NCBI GenBank assembly: GCA_030762175.1
Contig: CM060838.1
Coordinates: 21,820,001 to 21,884,000 of the forward strand
Reading direction: 5' to 3'
Length of the DNA: 64,000 nucleotides
DNA from: Metallyticus violacea
Lineage: Eukaryota; Arthropoda; Insecta; Mantodea; Metallyticidae
Numbering within the stretch: the first letter of the stretch is position 1; every line of letters starts with the position of its first letter. Position numbers and translations under genes: made by a program. Shown one piece after another: positions 46,401 through 55,791 of the stretch. The notes under the pieces were generated by a model that made no database searches, was not told the origin of the DNA, and worked only from the letters and a program-made list of their open reading frames with translations.

Positions 46401-48809
46401 AATATGTTCAATGTTATCTTTAGATTTTTTTTCTTAGAATGCATACCAGTTTTCGGCAACAAACCCCCAGTTTGCTTGAAATTTGTACCCCAGGCTATTA
46501 TTCTCTCATAGTCAGGAACGGGATCATGTCTTCAAGATATATTCTCTAAAATCAGCGTGATATGTGCTTCACACTTTGCTTCTGCTAACCAAAAATATAC
46601 GAACTTTTCTTCGCAATCGTCCACATAACTCTAATTCTATAAAACCAACAGTTTGCCATTATGCAATTTTTTTTCATTCTTAATCTCCATGACAACCATA
46701 GCTACATAAATTGCAAACTTAGGCAAATATTTTCCCCTAAGGCGTATATACAGGGTGTACACAAATGATTATAGCGGTTTTAAATCAACATTTTTTTCTG
46801 CGGTATACAACATACCTTTGAATCATAACTTAAATTGAAGAATAACTATGGAGGTTTCAGTTCTATATGCGCAGATTTTGTTTTGTCTTGTTGCCATGGT
46901 AACGAAATAAACAAAACAAAATCGCTGAATATAATTTTGTGGTTACATTCAGCGGACGTCTAGGCGAAGATTTGGTGTTAACGCCTCTTATGGTAACAAC
47001 ATTTATAGATGGTACAATTAGATCCAAACGACGGGGTGTTTCTGTAAAGGAAAGAGCCCCGGATGACCGCGTGTGTCAGATGAGAATGTGGATTGTCAAA
47101 ACAGCTTTGTTTTTCTCCTTTGGCCTCCAAGGTCCCGCGATCCGACCCCCTTATGGTGGTACATAAAGATCGTGTATATGTTCCACCGCTACCTGCAGAC
47201 CTACCTGAGTTGAGACGGAGGATTATTGCAGCAGTTTGATCAGTTACTCCAGATATGGCAAGAAATGGACTACCGGCTGGATGTATGCCTTGTCACAATT
47301 GGATCCCATTTTGAATACATGTAATTTGTGTTACGGTAATTTACACAGTTTTAGATAAATTTAAGTTATGGTTCAAAATTATATTGTTTTCCACAGAGAA
47401 AAAATATAAGTTTAAAACCTCAATAATCATTTGTGTACACCCTATATTTTAAATTAAAGCTATTTCTTTAATTGGTGTATTAAGCGGGGTATCCTGCATT
47501 TGAATTGCTAAATAGCGGACAAATGAACACTCAAGCTTTGAAAACATTTAAAAATTAAAATAAAATATTTATTTACAATATATAATCTGCGTGTATACGC
47601 TCACATACCATTATTACTCCAAAAACAAGGAGAATTCCTGTTAACACACATAGTAGGAACAAGATGTCCACTAATGTGAAGTACAGTCGTTCACCTGTAA
47701 CAGATACAGTCCATCATGAACACGCTTATTTAATTTAATACGAGACTAAAAACACAGCTAAGTCTCACTTTCTAAGCTTTGACCCAAACAGTTAATTCCA
47801 ACATTAAAGAAAGGGATTCCTGTTATGCACATTTTAAGACAAAATAAATTAATATAAATTAATGACGTCCAGTGCTTTTACGTCAGTTTTCATTTAAGAG
47901 TAGCACAGCTAATTCTGCATACGAGAGTAGCTATTTAATTTGAGGATTCTTACTATTTCTTTTCAAAGTAGTCCTCACCCATCCTCGGAAGCAGCCAACC
48001 TATGCATCTTTAAAGATGGCTCCTACTTTCTCTTTGTAGGTCGAAACAACTTATTTAGGATCCCCATACTGATAGTCCTGAAGTTTTTTCATCGACAGAT
48101 TTGGACTGTACGGCGGGTGTTTCAGCAGAGCTATTCCCGAATCTTGTAGAAATCCATTGTTTTCAAAAGGGTCTGCTCAAAGGCATTGTCTGATGAATCA
48201 GCAACAATTTTGGCAATCCAAAATTCGATCCTCTTTCTGTTCTGAAGTTCTGAAGACTGTGAAAACACAAACTGTGGTATATCAGTTCGTAGTGATTGTA
48301 CATTTGTTCCTGAAGTGAAACGGTTGCAAAATGATTACTTGTTGTGAAGAAACTGGCAACCACAATTCGACCTATCTTCGCCTTTGCTGGATCCAGCATT
48401 CGTCACCTATAAGGATATCATGGACACGACGTTAGCTGCCACTGTCAAAAAGATGAATCATTTCCTGTCACCTTTCCACTCTTGCTGCATTCGATTCTTC
48501 TGTGAGATTCCTATAGCTTCCTCACGTAGGTGCTTGGGCAGAATTTCTTACATCTGCGAACAATGAATGTTTAAAGACTCTATCTCTTTGTATTTGTTTA
48601 TGGTTTTGTTTTTATTGATAATATTAATTATAACTTTCTGTACATTAAATTTGATTTGATTTGATTTTTTTGAAAGTAGTTCAATTCCTACATTATTTTT
48701 AATTTTGTGTATATGAATGGATATATGTATGCATATATATGGATGTATGCACATATATGTATGTATGCACATATATGTATGTATGCACATATATGTATGT
48801 GTGGATGTA

Positions 48810-48855
<46 letters not shown>

Positions 48856-51800
48856 CATTTATGTATGTATGCATGCATGTATGCGTATGTATGGATGCAT
48901 TATGTATGTATATATATGTATGCAAATATGTATTCATGGACCGTCACGGGTGGTCGAGGTCATTAAGGCGCGGACTCGTGAGCGGGAGGTCTGTAGTTCG
49001 AATCCCTTCAGGACCGTCCTTGCTGACTGAGGTTTTTTCCAGGTTTTCCTCAGTCCTCATAAATGGCAAATGCCGGGGAGGTACCCTAAACTTAGGCCTG
49101 GAACGTTTCCTTCCTTAAAAAAATCCTTTCCCAGTATATCGTTTTATTTCATGTATCATCAATGTCACCGCCTGTGATGCCTCAGTAGCAAAAACGGGCG
49201 TTAAACACTATTCAAAAAAAAAAAAAAATAAATAAAATCTTTGAGTGCTGTTGCTGAACACCCGGCATGCTCCTCGTCTTTGAAGGTTGTTCTTCTTCCT
49301 CTAAGCTCTGCAAACCAGTTACAGATTTTTTGTATGTAAAGGAGCAAAGTCTGGAATATTTCTCTGTACTTTTTACAGGCATTCTCTTTGGCTCAGGTCT
49401 GTCTTATAATCGTAAAATGCTTTCGGACCACCTCCATGGTAGAACAGACAGCGAGCTCGTGATTGCAATTAACATTTTGTTGCAACTGCGGCAGTAGATA
49501 CCCCGTGTTAATTTCCGCCATGTTTACTAACCAAAACACGTTCTCTTCAGTGATGCCTACATAAAACTTATATATTTGATAATTTCTTCAAATCTCTAAA
49601 ATTAAATAGCCACCCTCGTATAATTGGAATAAAAATGCTATTGATCTAAAATAAGCATTTAATACAAAACCGGGAGGGCCTTTGTAAAAAGCAAAATTAA
49701 AACTAGCGTTATATAGCGATTAATGTTAACTTACCCTGGAAAGTAAAGACAGTGTGTATAAAAACGATGAAGCCTAAACCGAAAATCTGAAATAGAAATA
49801 GAAAATGAATTATTCAGGATAGAAATAAACACAGCTATTGCAGAGGCATAATGAGAAAAGTGCATTAACCTTAAGGTAATTTCAAGATGTTCAAGCATGG
49901 ATTAGCTTATGAAGTCACCATTGAAGTGTGCAAGTTCAAGGACATTATTTTGCTGTCAGTGCAATTAAAAAGTGAATATTATTGTTTTAGCTATGATGAG
50001 GGTAAGTCAAAAAATAAGTCTCCAAAGCAAAGGGACTGAGCATGCTGAGCTTATGTATCCTCTAGTTTATAGTCCCATCGACATATGGCTCACAGCTTCA
50101 CAAATCAATGAAACAGAACCTTAGTGCACGAATTACTGTACTGGAGGTGCCGGGAGATGTGGTGCAGAAAACGTGCAAATTGTCAAAATGTGTGTTTGTA
50201 CACGGATAGAAAGTGTTGCCTGTTCAACAAGTGTAGAAATGTGCCGGACTGAAGAGGGTGATGAATGAGCCAGTGCCCGCCCAATCGAAGAAATTGTGCA
50301 AGAGAGTTGGAGGTGAACTTTATTCTTTCTTATGGGGTTGTTCATGAAGGTTTGGGCTATGGGAAGATGTACACTAGAAACTATTTAACCTTCAAGAACT
50401 TGAGAGTATGATCTTTTCACTACAAACCTGTAAAGGTTGAAGGTTTCGCCATTTTGTGGCATGTCGTCACAGGTGATGAGACATGATTGCACAACTCTGA
50501 TCCAGAGTCAAAATTGGAAAGCACAGAATGGAAACGTCAAACTCACTGACATTCAAAACTTTCAGTCGCTAGGAGAGAGTAGATGACGATAACGATACTT
50601 TAGAATGTGAAGTTGTTGCACGATAATGCCAAGCCTCATGTCGCCCGATACACAACAGCCTGGTAATGGAAAAATCCTCTGAGCCGTATATGTTTTTTCA
50701 TTTTCTAAAAAGATGAAAATCTGAAGTTGCCAAGTTCGAGTTTTATGGCAAATGGGACAAACGAAGTGATGAAATGTAGGATGCCATTTCTATTTTTGGA
50801 ATAGTAAAACTATTTTACGTTATGACAAATGCTTGAATATTTTTGGTAATTATGCATAGAAATGTAGCGATATGTTCTTTATCTTCAGCTATCTTTACTG
50901 GTTCATCTATAAAAATATGGAAATTTACTTTTTGACTTAACCTCGTGCCTGAGTATGTATTTCCTCAAGATAATTAAGAACTATGAAGAATTACTTATGT
51001 TCAAACTTGCAGTCTCTGATATCAGAAGTGCTACATTTGGTACTGCTTTCACATTCGATATATCGATACGAGTGACCCAGGTCGCTAAGGCACGAAATTT
51101 TGAACGAAAACTCTGCGTTTCGAATCGCAAAATTGCTATTTTATTCCAGTTTTATTATCTTCAATGACAAATGCCGGGAAGGTACCCTAAACTTAGGTTT
51201 GGAACGCTCTCTTACGAAATAAAAATTTTTTCCATAGTATAATTTTATCTGATATATCATCCCCTGCTATTTAAAATTTCAATACGTTAATTATTTTAAT
51301 TTTCTAAATAAGATTCTTCTTCAGGAATTGATCATCCAGCCATTTTCAATCAGCGTTATAAAATAAACGGATGTTATAAAAATATTAAGTCGAAAAACGA
51401 ATGCAAACACTATTACATAAATAATGAATTATTGTTTAAACTTTTTATTTCATAAATATTCCGCAGATTGATTTTTTTAAAGACATTTTTTCAAAATTTA
51501 ATTACTGTCATGTAACTATGGCTGTTGATATTTATTGATATTGTAATATACTTTTAAAACTAAAAGTTGGCCCTCACAAAACTTTTGTGCAGATTATCTC
51601 ATATTAGCAATAGCAAAGGACAAATTCTTTCGTCGCAGTGGTAACTAATATTCATGTCACCTTTATCGACTGCTAGAAATATTGCAAGTAAACAGCAAGA
51701 GTCTTATTAATATTTTTGGACGTTTTTACTTGTCGTGACAGTTTACGACAAACCAGTGATCGACTGTGATAAGAGCTACTTGTAAAAACAAGAGCAACTC

Positions 51801-53103
51801 ACGTTCTCGGAAATGTTTTTGTACTAAAATTAACTCTGTAAAAACCAGAGCACAAGTGTGTCATGTGGCTCTCATTGCTGCCAGAATTCATGGCCCAAAT
51901 TGATTCCTGCAGCACAATATCAAGGAAGGAATTTCTAATTTTTTAAACCACTGAACTGCTTAATGCTTGACATTAGAGAAATGCAGTTTTACGCGGGTGC
52001 TCTACATTCTTTTGAGCAATGAATTGCAATTGAAGTATTTGGTTCTAGTTTTTGTGAAGTATGTTCCTGAATTGGATTATATACGTATAATAAAAGTATT
52101 TAAAAATAATAATAATTTCACAATAAGCAACTTTAGCGGTTAAAGTGGTTATCATAAGCAATATTTATTATATTTATGTTAATATCTGTAAGTATTCAAA
52201 TAATATATCATTTAATGTAAACTTTAGCACGGTAGCACAAAATAATATATTTAGAACGTATATAAATCGATTTGTGATACAGAAAGATATAGAACTATTA
52301 GCATTTCGATTAATTTAGTACCGTGCAATTGGTTAAATCATCGATTTTTGAATAATTAGGCTAACGCGCCTTATTCTTAATTAAAACAAAACTATTTTAA
52401 TGTTTCTTGTATGCATGGCGCATTTTTGCACTTCAAGAGTAATTTAAAAGAAATTTAAATATTTATTTTTCATTGAAAACCGGATCAGTGCCTCTGAGAG
52501 ATCAAAAATTCAACATTATGAATTTCCAAAGATATGACAACCATCTTGCGTTTTAAATTTTTTTCAAATATCGTTATTTATTTATAAATAATTAATTTAT
52601 TTATACAAAAACTATCATCGAAATAGATTCACATCGTATATATTAGCACTTTTAACACGCATTTAAACACAGAGCTTTTAAATAAGTTTTGAGAGAGTGG
52701 TTACCTTCCTTTTGCAAAATATTATATTTTTAAAATTCTACCATGCCATTGAGTAACATCCGGTACACGCATCATAAAACTTTAAGAAGCAGACAGTAAA
52801 TAATTAACATTAAAGATGTCTTTAAACATTTTACAAACACTGTATGTAAAGTACAAAAAACCACAGCATTATAGGTAGCTGATGTTCAAATCTCTCTTTC
52901 ATATACCATAATCAACTTTCCCGCCAATATCTGTATTATACCTGACAGTCATATTGACCATGTGCACGCTTTCTTTCTTGGTGGCATGTAAGATTTCAGC
53001 AATATGATAAACATTAACTCAAGTTACTCACAATACTTAGTGTTCCGATTGCAATCGATCCCTTTCTCAGGTCCAAACAGCAGCAACACTTGTTAATAGC
53101 CAT
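43331..53103 (-). CDS. tetraspan membrane protein gene, five coding exons (DUF4728/pasiflora-like)
   Basis: Exons (minus): 53103-53032, 49786-49735, 47694-47609, 45385-45229, 43464-43331. Every intron is GT...AG with phases 0, 1, 0, 1, and the joined frame is 166 codons plus TAA. Residues 1-15 are cytosolic-type with a CCCC cluster and a basic LDLRKG. Predicted membrane spans fall at about 16-38, 47-69, 81-104 and 109-133, the last with Glu117. A basic tail (134-166) begins [13 protein letters not shown]. The start MAINKCCCC fits the family pattern. The length, four spans, short loops and Cys-rich start match insect DUF4728 proteins, whose Drosophila members pasiflora 1 and 2 are septate-junction components; the family match is from memory. 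Introns of 1.8-3.2 kb carry transposons. I infer a membrane or junction protein and no specific function. Confidence 0.82.
43465..45228 (-). other. intron 4 of the tetraspan gene
   Basis: 1764 bases, AT-rich. No repeat copy was recognised. Frames at 43528-43857 on both strands have no support as separate genes. Confidence 0.6.
45229..45385 (-). CDS. tetraspan gene, coding exon 4
   Basis: 157 bases between ATTTTTTCAG|AATAAA and TATTGTG|GTAAGAAA, phase 0 to 1. It encodes span 3 and the start of span 4 ([12 protein letters not shown]). The open frame continues past the donor to a stop at 45188. Reading through would give a 135-residue form lacking the second half of span 4 and the tail. Confidence 0.82.
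45938..46168 (+). repeat. tRNA-derived SINE, family C (head degraded)
   Basis: B box CGGGTTCAATCCCGGCC near 45974, then GACCTCTGAGCAAATATTATC and the intact tail TGACCTGAGATGTTAACG and TAAATAAACGAAATAAAC. The 5' end, including the A box, is eroded. Confidence 0.75.
46751..47444 (+). mobile_element. non-autonomous DDE transposon with ~90-base TIRs
   Basis: The ends CAGGGTGTACACAAATGATT (46751) and its complement at 47424-47443 extend as an imperfect inverted repeat of about 90 bases. They share, for example, CATAACTTAAATT near 46830 and 47350. TATA flanks both sides. Inside, a plus-strand relic in two frames reads [11 protein letters not shown], then [18 protein letters not shown] and [13 protein letters not shown]. 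This is the C-terminal part of a DUF4817-group transposase, lacking the N-terminal two thirds. It lies in intron 3 of the tetraspan gene. Confidence 0.82.
47609..47694 (-). CDS. tetraspan gene, coding exon 3
   Basis: 86 bases between TCTGTTACAG|GTGAAC and ATAATG|GTATGTGA, phase 1 to 0. It encodes span 2, starting [12 protein letters not shown]. The codon split with exon 2 restores a Gly. Confidence 0.82.
47960..48545 (-). other. unassigned, possibly decayed transposon coding sequence
   Basis: Less AT-rich than its surroundings. Fragmentary minus-strand frames (48399-48163 and a piece reading [14 protein letters not shown] near 47975) resemble decayed transposase C-terminal sequence, but not well enough for a firm call. 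Confidence 0.25.
48710..48936. repeat. 18-base tandem repeat with TA and ATGT microsatellites
   Basis: ACATATATGTATGTATGC repeats almost three times (48751-48804). It is followed by a TA run (48812-48846) and then ATGT/GCAT-rich repeats up to the SINE at 48937. It yields long spurious open frames on both strands. Confidence 0.92.
48937..49232 (+). repeat. tRNA-derived SINE, family A, full length
   Basis: The head has GGGTGGTCGAGGTCATTAAG and B-box-like AGTTCGAATCCCTTC. The body contains GGCAAATGCCGGGGAGGTACC, and the tail is GGGCGTTAAACACTATTC followed by an A run. It begins exactly where the microsatellite array ends. Confidence 0.9.
49735..49786 (-). CDS. tetraspan gene, coding exon 2
   Basis: 52 bases between TTTCTATTTCAG|ATTTTC and TTCCAGG|GTAAGTTAA, phase 0 to 1. 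It encodes the rest of span 1 ([17 protein letters not shown]). At 52 bases it is too short for open-frame detection and was found by splice-site reading. Confidence 0.8.
49998..50944 (+). mobile_element. mariner transposon, dead copy with both ends
   Basis: Ends GAGGGTAAGTCAAAAAATAA and (complement) GAGGTTAAGTCAAAAAGTAA match at 18 of 20 bases. The plus-strand interior shows transposase blocks in several frames: [31 protein letters not shown] (the first catalytic Asp region), TEWKRQ and [16 protein letters not shown] (the second catalytic block). Stops and frameshifts abound. The length of 947 bases is shorter than an intact 1.2-1.3 kb mariner. It sits in intron 1 of the tetraspan gene, opposite to its transcription. 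Confidence 0.88.
51068..51245 (+). repeat. SINE family A, degenerate
   Basis: The head GTGACCCAGGTCGCTAAGGC and GTTTCGAATCGC precede ACAAATGCCGGGAAGGTACC and TAAACTTAGGTTTGGAACG. It is older than the other copies and lacks the 3' tail. Confidence 0.75.
53032..53103 (-). CDS. tetraspan gene, coding exon 1
   Basis: 72 bases, 24 codons from ATG (53103-53101) to donor AGTATT|GTGAGTAA, phase 0. It encodes the Cys-rich N-terminus and the first half of span 1. This ATG is the first one after an upstream in-frame break and has G at +4. Confidence 0.8.
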
Positions 53104-53479
53104 CCAGTAACGGAGCTTTCTGACAACTAAACACGTTTATTGACCCACAGCGGGTTCTTTTGGGTTACGTGGACATACGTAGTCTCTCTTAATTTAGAAC
53201 TGGCAAACAGCTGTTTTATTGTGACTGGCCAACGATGTATTTGCAACCTGGTTCCTGCCACTCTGCTCTTTTCCCCGTGTCGTACTTTTGCGAACAGTAA
53301 AACCACTGTACGTTTGTCTACATTTGGATAAAAAATAATCTAATTAAAATTGGATTTAATAAGAATGCAAATTAAAGAGCATATAATAGCAAAACAAAAA
53401 ATATTCGGTCTTTCTTTCTAATATTAACTTCAGAAGGAATTAGAATATTTTAAAATCGTAGTAAATATCTGACTTTTCT
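53104..53479. other. 5' flank of the tetraspan gene
   Basis: Minus-strand upstream region of ATG 53103. No clear TATA box or initiator was seen, and upstream noncoding exons are possible but not recognised. Confidence 0.4.
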
Positions 53480-53625
53480 CATTTCGCCAATTGTTCTCCT
53501 GAGGCTGGGTGTATTCCGTTCCAAAGTCACACCTTCGGAAAAATCCCTCAGGAGCTACAGAGATAAACCGGGGCCTCCGAATCACTAGCCATACACGCTT
53601 ACCACGTAGGCGGTCTGGAATATAA
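53480..53625 (-). repeat. tRNA-derived SINE, family E
   Basis: In reverse: ACCGCCTACGTGGTAAGCGT (A-box region), then GATTCGGAGGCCCCGGTTTA (B-box region, degenerate), then CTCCTGAGGGATTTTTCC. It is typical of tRNA-headed insect SINEs and distinct from families A to D. Confidence 0.5.
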
Positions 53626-54595
53626 AATACGCTCAGTAAATTTAATTTAACATTTTGTTAATAATATTATAAACTTTTTAAAAACAAACAGGCAATACTA
53701 CTAGCCATTGAACTGCAATGTGTTGTTTGTATACGACGAGAAAACCCAATCTTCCCTTCGCCAAATATTTCTCTTGCTAAACTCTTGCAACAATTCTGTT
53801 TTGGGTTTACATTGTTTCAATGCTAACTTCAAGATAACATGATCTTGTTTCCTGGTAACAAAAACAGTACTCAAGTTTCCTAGTCTCTAACTTCAGTTAT
53901 AACCAAAATGTTATCTTAGGCACGAAAAGGGAAACCATGTGGGAATAGGTTAAGGGAACCTGGACTCCATGGATACTGTTCTCAGGAAAAGGAGAATGGA
54001 AACTAGCAACATTAGCAATAAGCAGCGACGATGACGTTGAAAGGAAGACAGCAACTTTTATTTTAAGTTAATAACTTTCAAAATTTTAAGCTCTCTTAGT
54101 ATGAGCGTTCTTTAAAAATTTTGTATTTCATTTCCCCCATTTTAATTTTTACAGCGCAAAATTAACTAAATATATTTAATATTTTGTTATTATTATTGTT
54201 GAAATTGTCATTGAGTGTGAAAAGAATAGCAAACTTTTTTATTTAATTTTATAATGTAAATGTAACTTGAACCAAGGTAATAATTACACAAATAAACATT
54301 TTCTCTGGTTATATTCTTAATGAATTATTCTTATTATTTCAGAAATACATTAATTACACAAATTAATGAAAAATATGCAAAGTACGTAATTTTGTATCAA
54401 GTGAAAAATCAAATTTCACCTCACACATTATAGACTTGTTTATTAAGACAATAATTATATTCATTGAAATAAAGAAACGTATTAATTATATGAAAGATGT
54501 AAAATAATAAATTATATTTTTCATTAATATTACGTATTATTAACGTAAATCTGAGGAGTAAAGCTAAGGTTTAGCTGAGCAGGCTCTCTTAAGAG
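53626..54595. other. no gene seen
   Basis: AT-rich, nothing recognised before the hAT element. Confidence 0.4.
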
Positions 54596-55791
54596 CAGGG
54601 ATTCTCAACATGGGGGGCAAGCTCTCTTGGGGAGGCGTTGGAGAATTTCAGGGGAGACGCTGGTGAGCAATGAAAAATATTCATAAATTTGTTGTTTCTC
54701 AAACAAAAAAAATGTGGCAAAATTGCTTTCAGAGTTCAGAATCTAACTTTAGTTCTTCCCATGTCTTAACTATCTTCTTGATGACACACAAAATCTTCCA
54801 CTTAATTTGAACTATTTTCCACACATTTCTTTAGAAAGCTGGCTATTTAAGAGCAAGATCCATTCAAAACAGAAGTGGACTTGAATCCTGATTCCTTTCA
54901 AGAGCAAGAAATGGACCTAAAATGTTATTCTCAAGCAAAGGCGGAGTTCTCCAACATGACTCTTGAACATTTTCGGTTAGCTATTTACCAGTGTACCCAC
55001 AGGCTGCAAGGTTGTTGCTGCAGTTTTCGTCGGTTATCTATGGAGTCTGGTTTTCTACACTGGCCTACATCAAATCGAAATACGAGCATGGCTGGATGTC
55101 GAGTGTGATCTGAGCCAAATCTGAGCTCCATCTGTGGAGCCAAACACTTAAAAATTTGTAAAAGAAAAACAATGTCCGATTGTTAATTGTGTTCTTAAGA
55201 AATAAAACCAAATGTTTTAGCTTGAAATTGTAATTACAGTGAGGGACAGAATGCTTTGTAATGTAGGCCTATTAAGCACGAAATTAAATTAAAATGTTCT
55301 ATCAACAAAACAAATATTCTCTTCTTCTTCCCATTTGGCTGTACAGCCCGGGTGAGCCATTGTCTACCCTACCGCGGCGTCCTCTGCATCCTCTACTTCC
55401 ATCTTCATTGTTAGAGGGCAGTATTGCCGGTGGAGGGGGCATGTGATTAGCATGCCAGCGCCCCTCCGGTTGCCTATCACGTTGCTTTATTGATCGAAGA
55501 ACGCCACTTCTCCTTCCATCAGGCAGCTCCCCAATTGTCCTCACGAGGCTGAAAGAACGCCGTTTCAGACCTCCCTAATCGAACCCCGGCCTCTCAGCAA
55601 GGAGGTGTCATAATATTTTTAATATGTCATAATTAAAAACATTGTAAAATATTCTTTGAGTTAGATTTATTAACCCTAATAGCATAGTAGAAGTTTGTAC
55701 ATTGATAAATCATTAGACCTGGAGTGAGTGGGCGTGGACTAATTTGTGGACGAAAAGGAGGGCCCAGGACCAGAAAGGCTGAGGATCCCTG
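54596..55791 (+). mobile_element. hAT transposon relic with a nested insertion
   Basis: The left end CAGGGATTCTCAACATGG and right end (complement CAGGGATCCTCAGCC) are hAT-type terminal repeats. The flanking octamers CTTAAGAG and TTGCAGAG agree at only 5 of 8, so the target duplication is eroded. The interior has the C-terminal part of a ZBED-like hAT transposase (54856-55160): IKSKYEHGW in one frame, LDVECDLS in another, then LKICKEKQ-like words. The N-terminal part is missing. A separate repeat (55316-55612) is inserted inside. Confidence 0.7.
55316..55612 (-). repeat. GC-rich SINE-like insertion inside the hAT element
   Basis: Much richer in GC than its flanks. On the minus strand it starts near GCTGAGAGGCCGGGGTTCGA, with a B-box-like GGGGTTCGATTAGG, and continues through CGCTGGCATGCTAATCACAT and CCCCCTCCACCGG. 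It is probably another tRNA- or 5S-type SINE. No second copy lies in the window to define the borders. Confidence 0.5.

Larger units (their letters stand above)
45386..47608 (-). other. intron 3 of the tetraspan gene
   Basis: 2223 bases holding a family C SINE (45938-46168, opposite strand to the gene) and a DNA transposon (46751-47444). Confidence 0.6.
47695..49734 (-). other. intron 2 of the tetraspan gene
   Basis: 2040 bases holding a possible coding relic (47960-48545, unassigned), an 18-base tandem array with TA and ATGT repeats (48710-48936), and a family A SINE (48937-49232). Confidence 0.6.
49787..53031 (-). other. intron 1 of the tetraspan gene
   Basis: 3245 bases holding a dead mariner (49998-50944) and a degenerate family A SINE (51068-51245). 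From 51250 to 53031 it is AT-rich with nothing recognised. Confidence 0.6.

Noticed and set aside
48548..49118. Long open frames of Tyr/Ile/Met/Cys repeats on both strands
   Set aside because: They translate the ATGT/TA tandem array and then run into a SINE.
55302..55544. 80-codon minus-strand frame rich in Arg/Gly
   Set aside because: It lies in the GC-rich SINE-like insertion.
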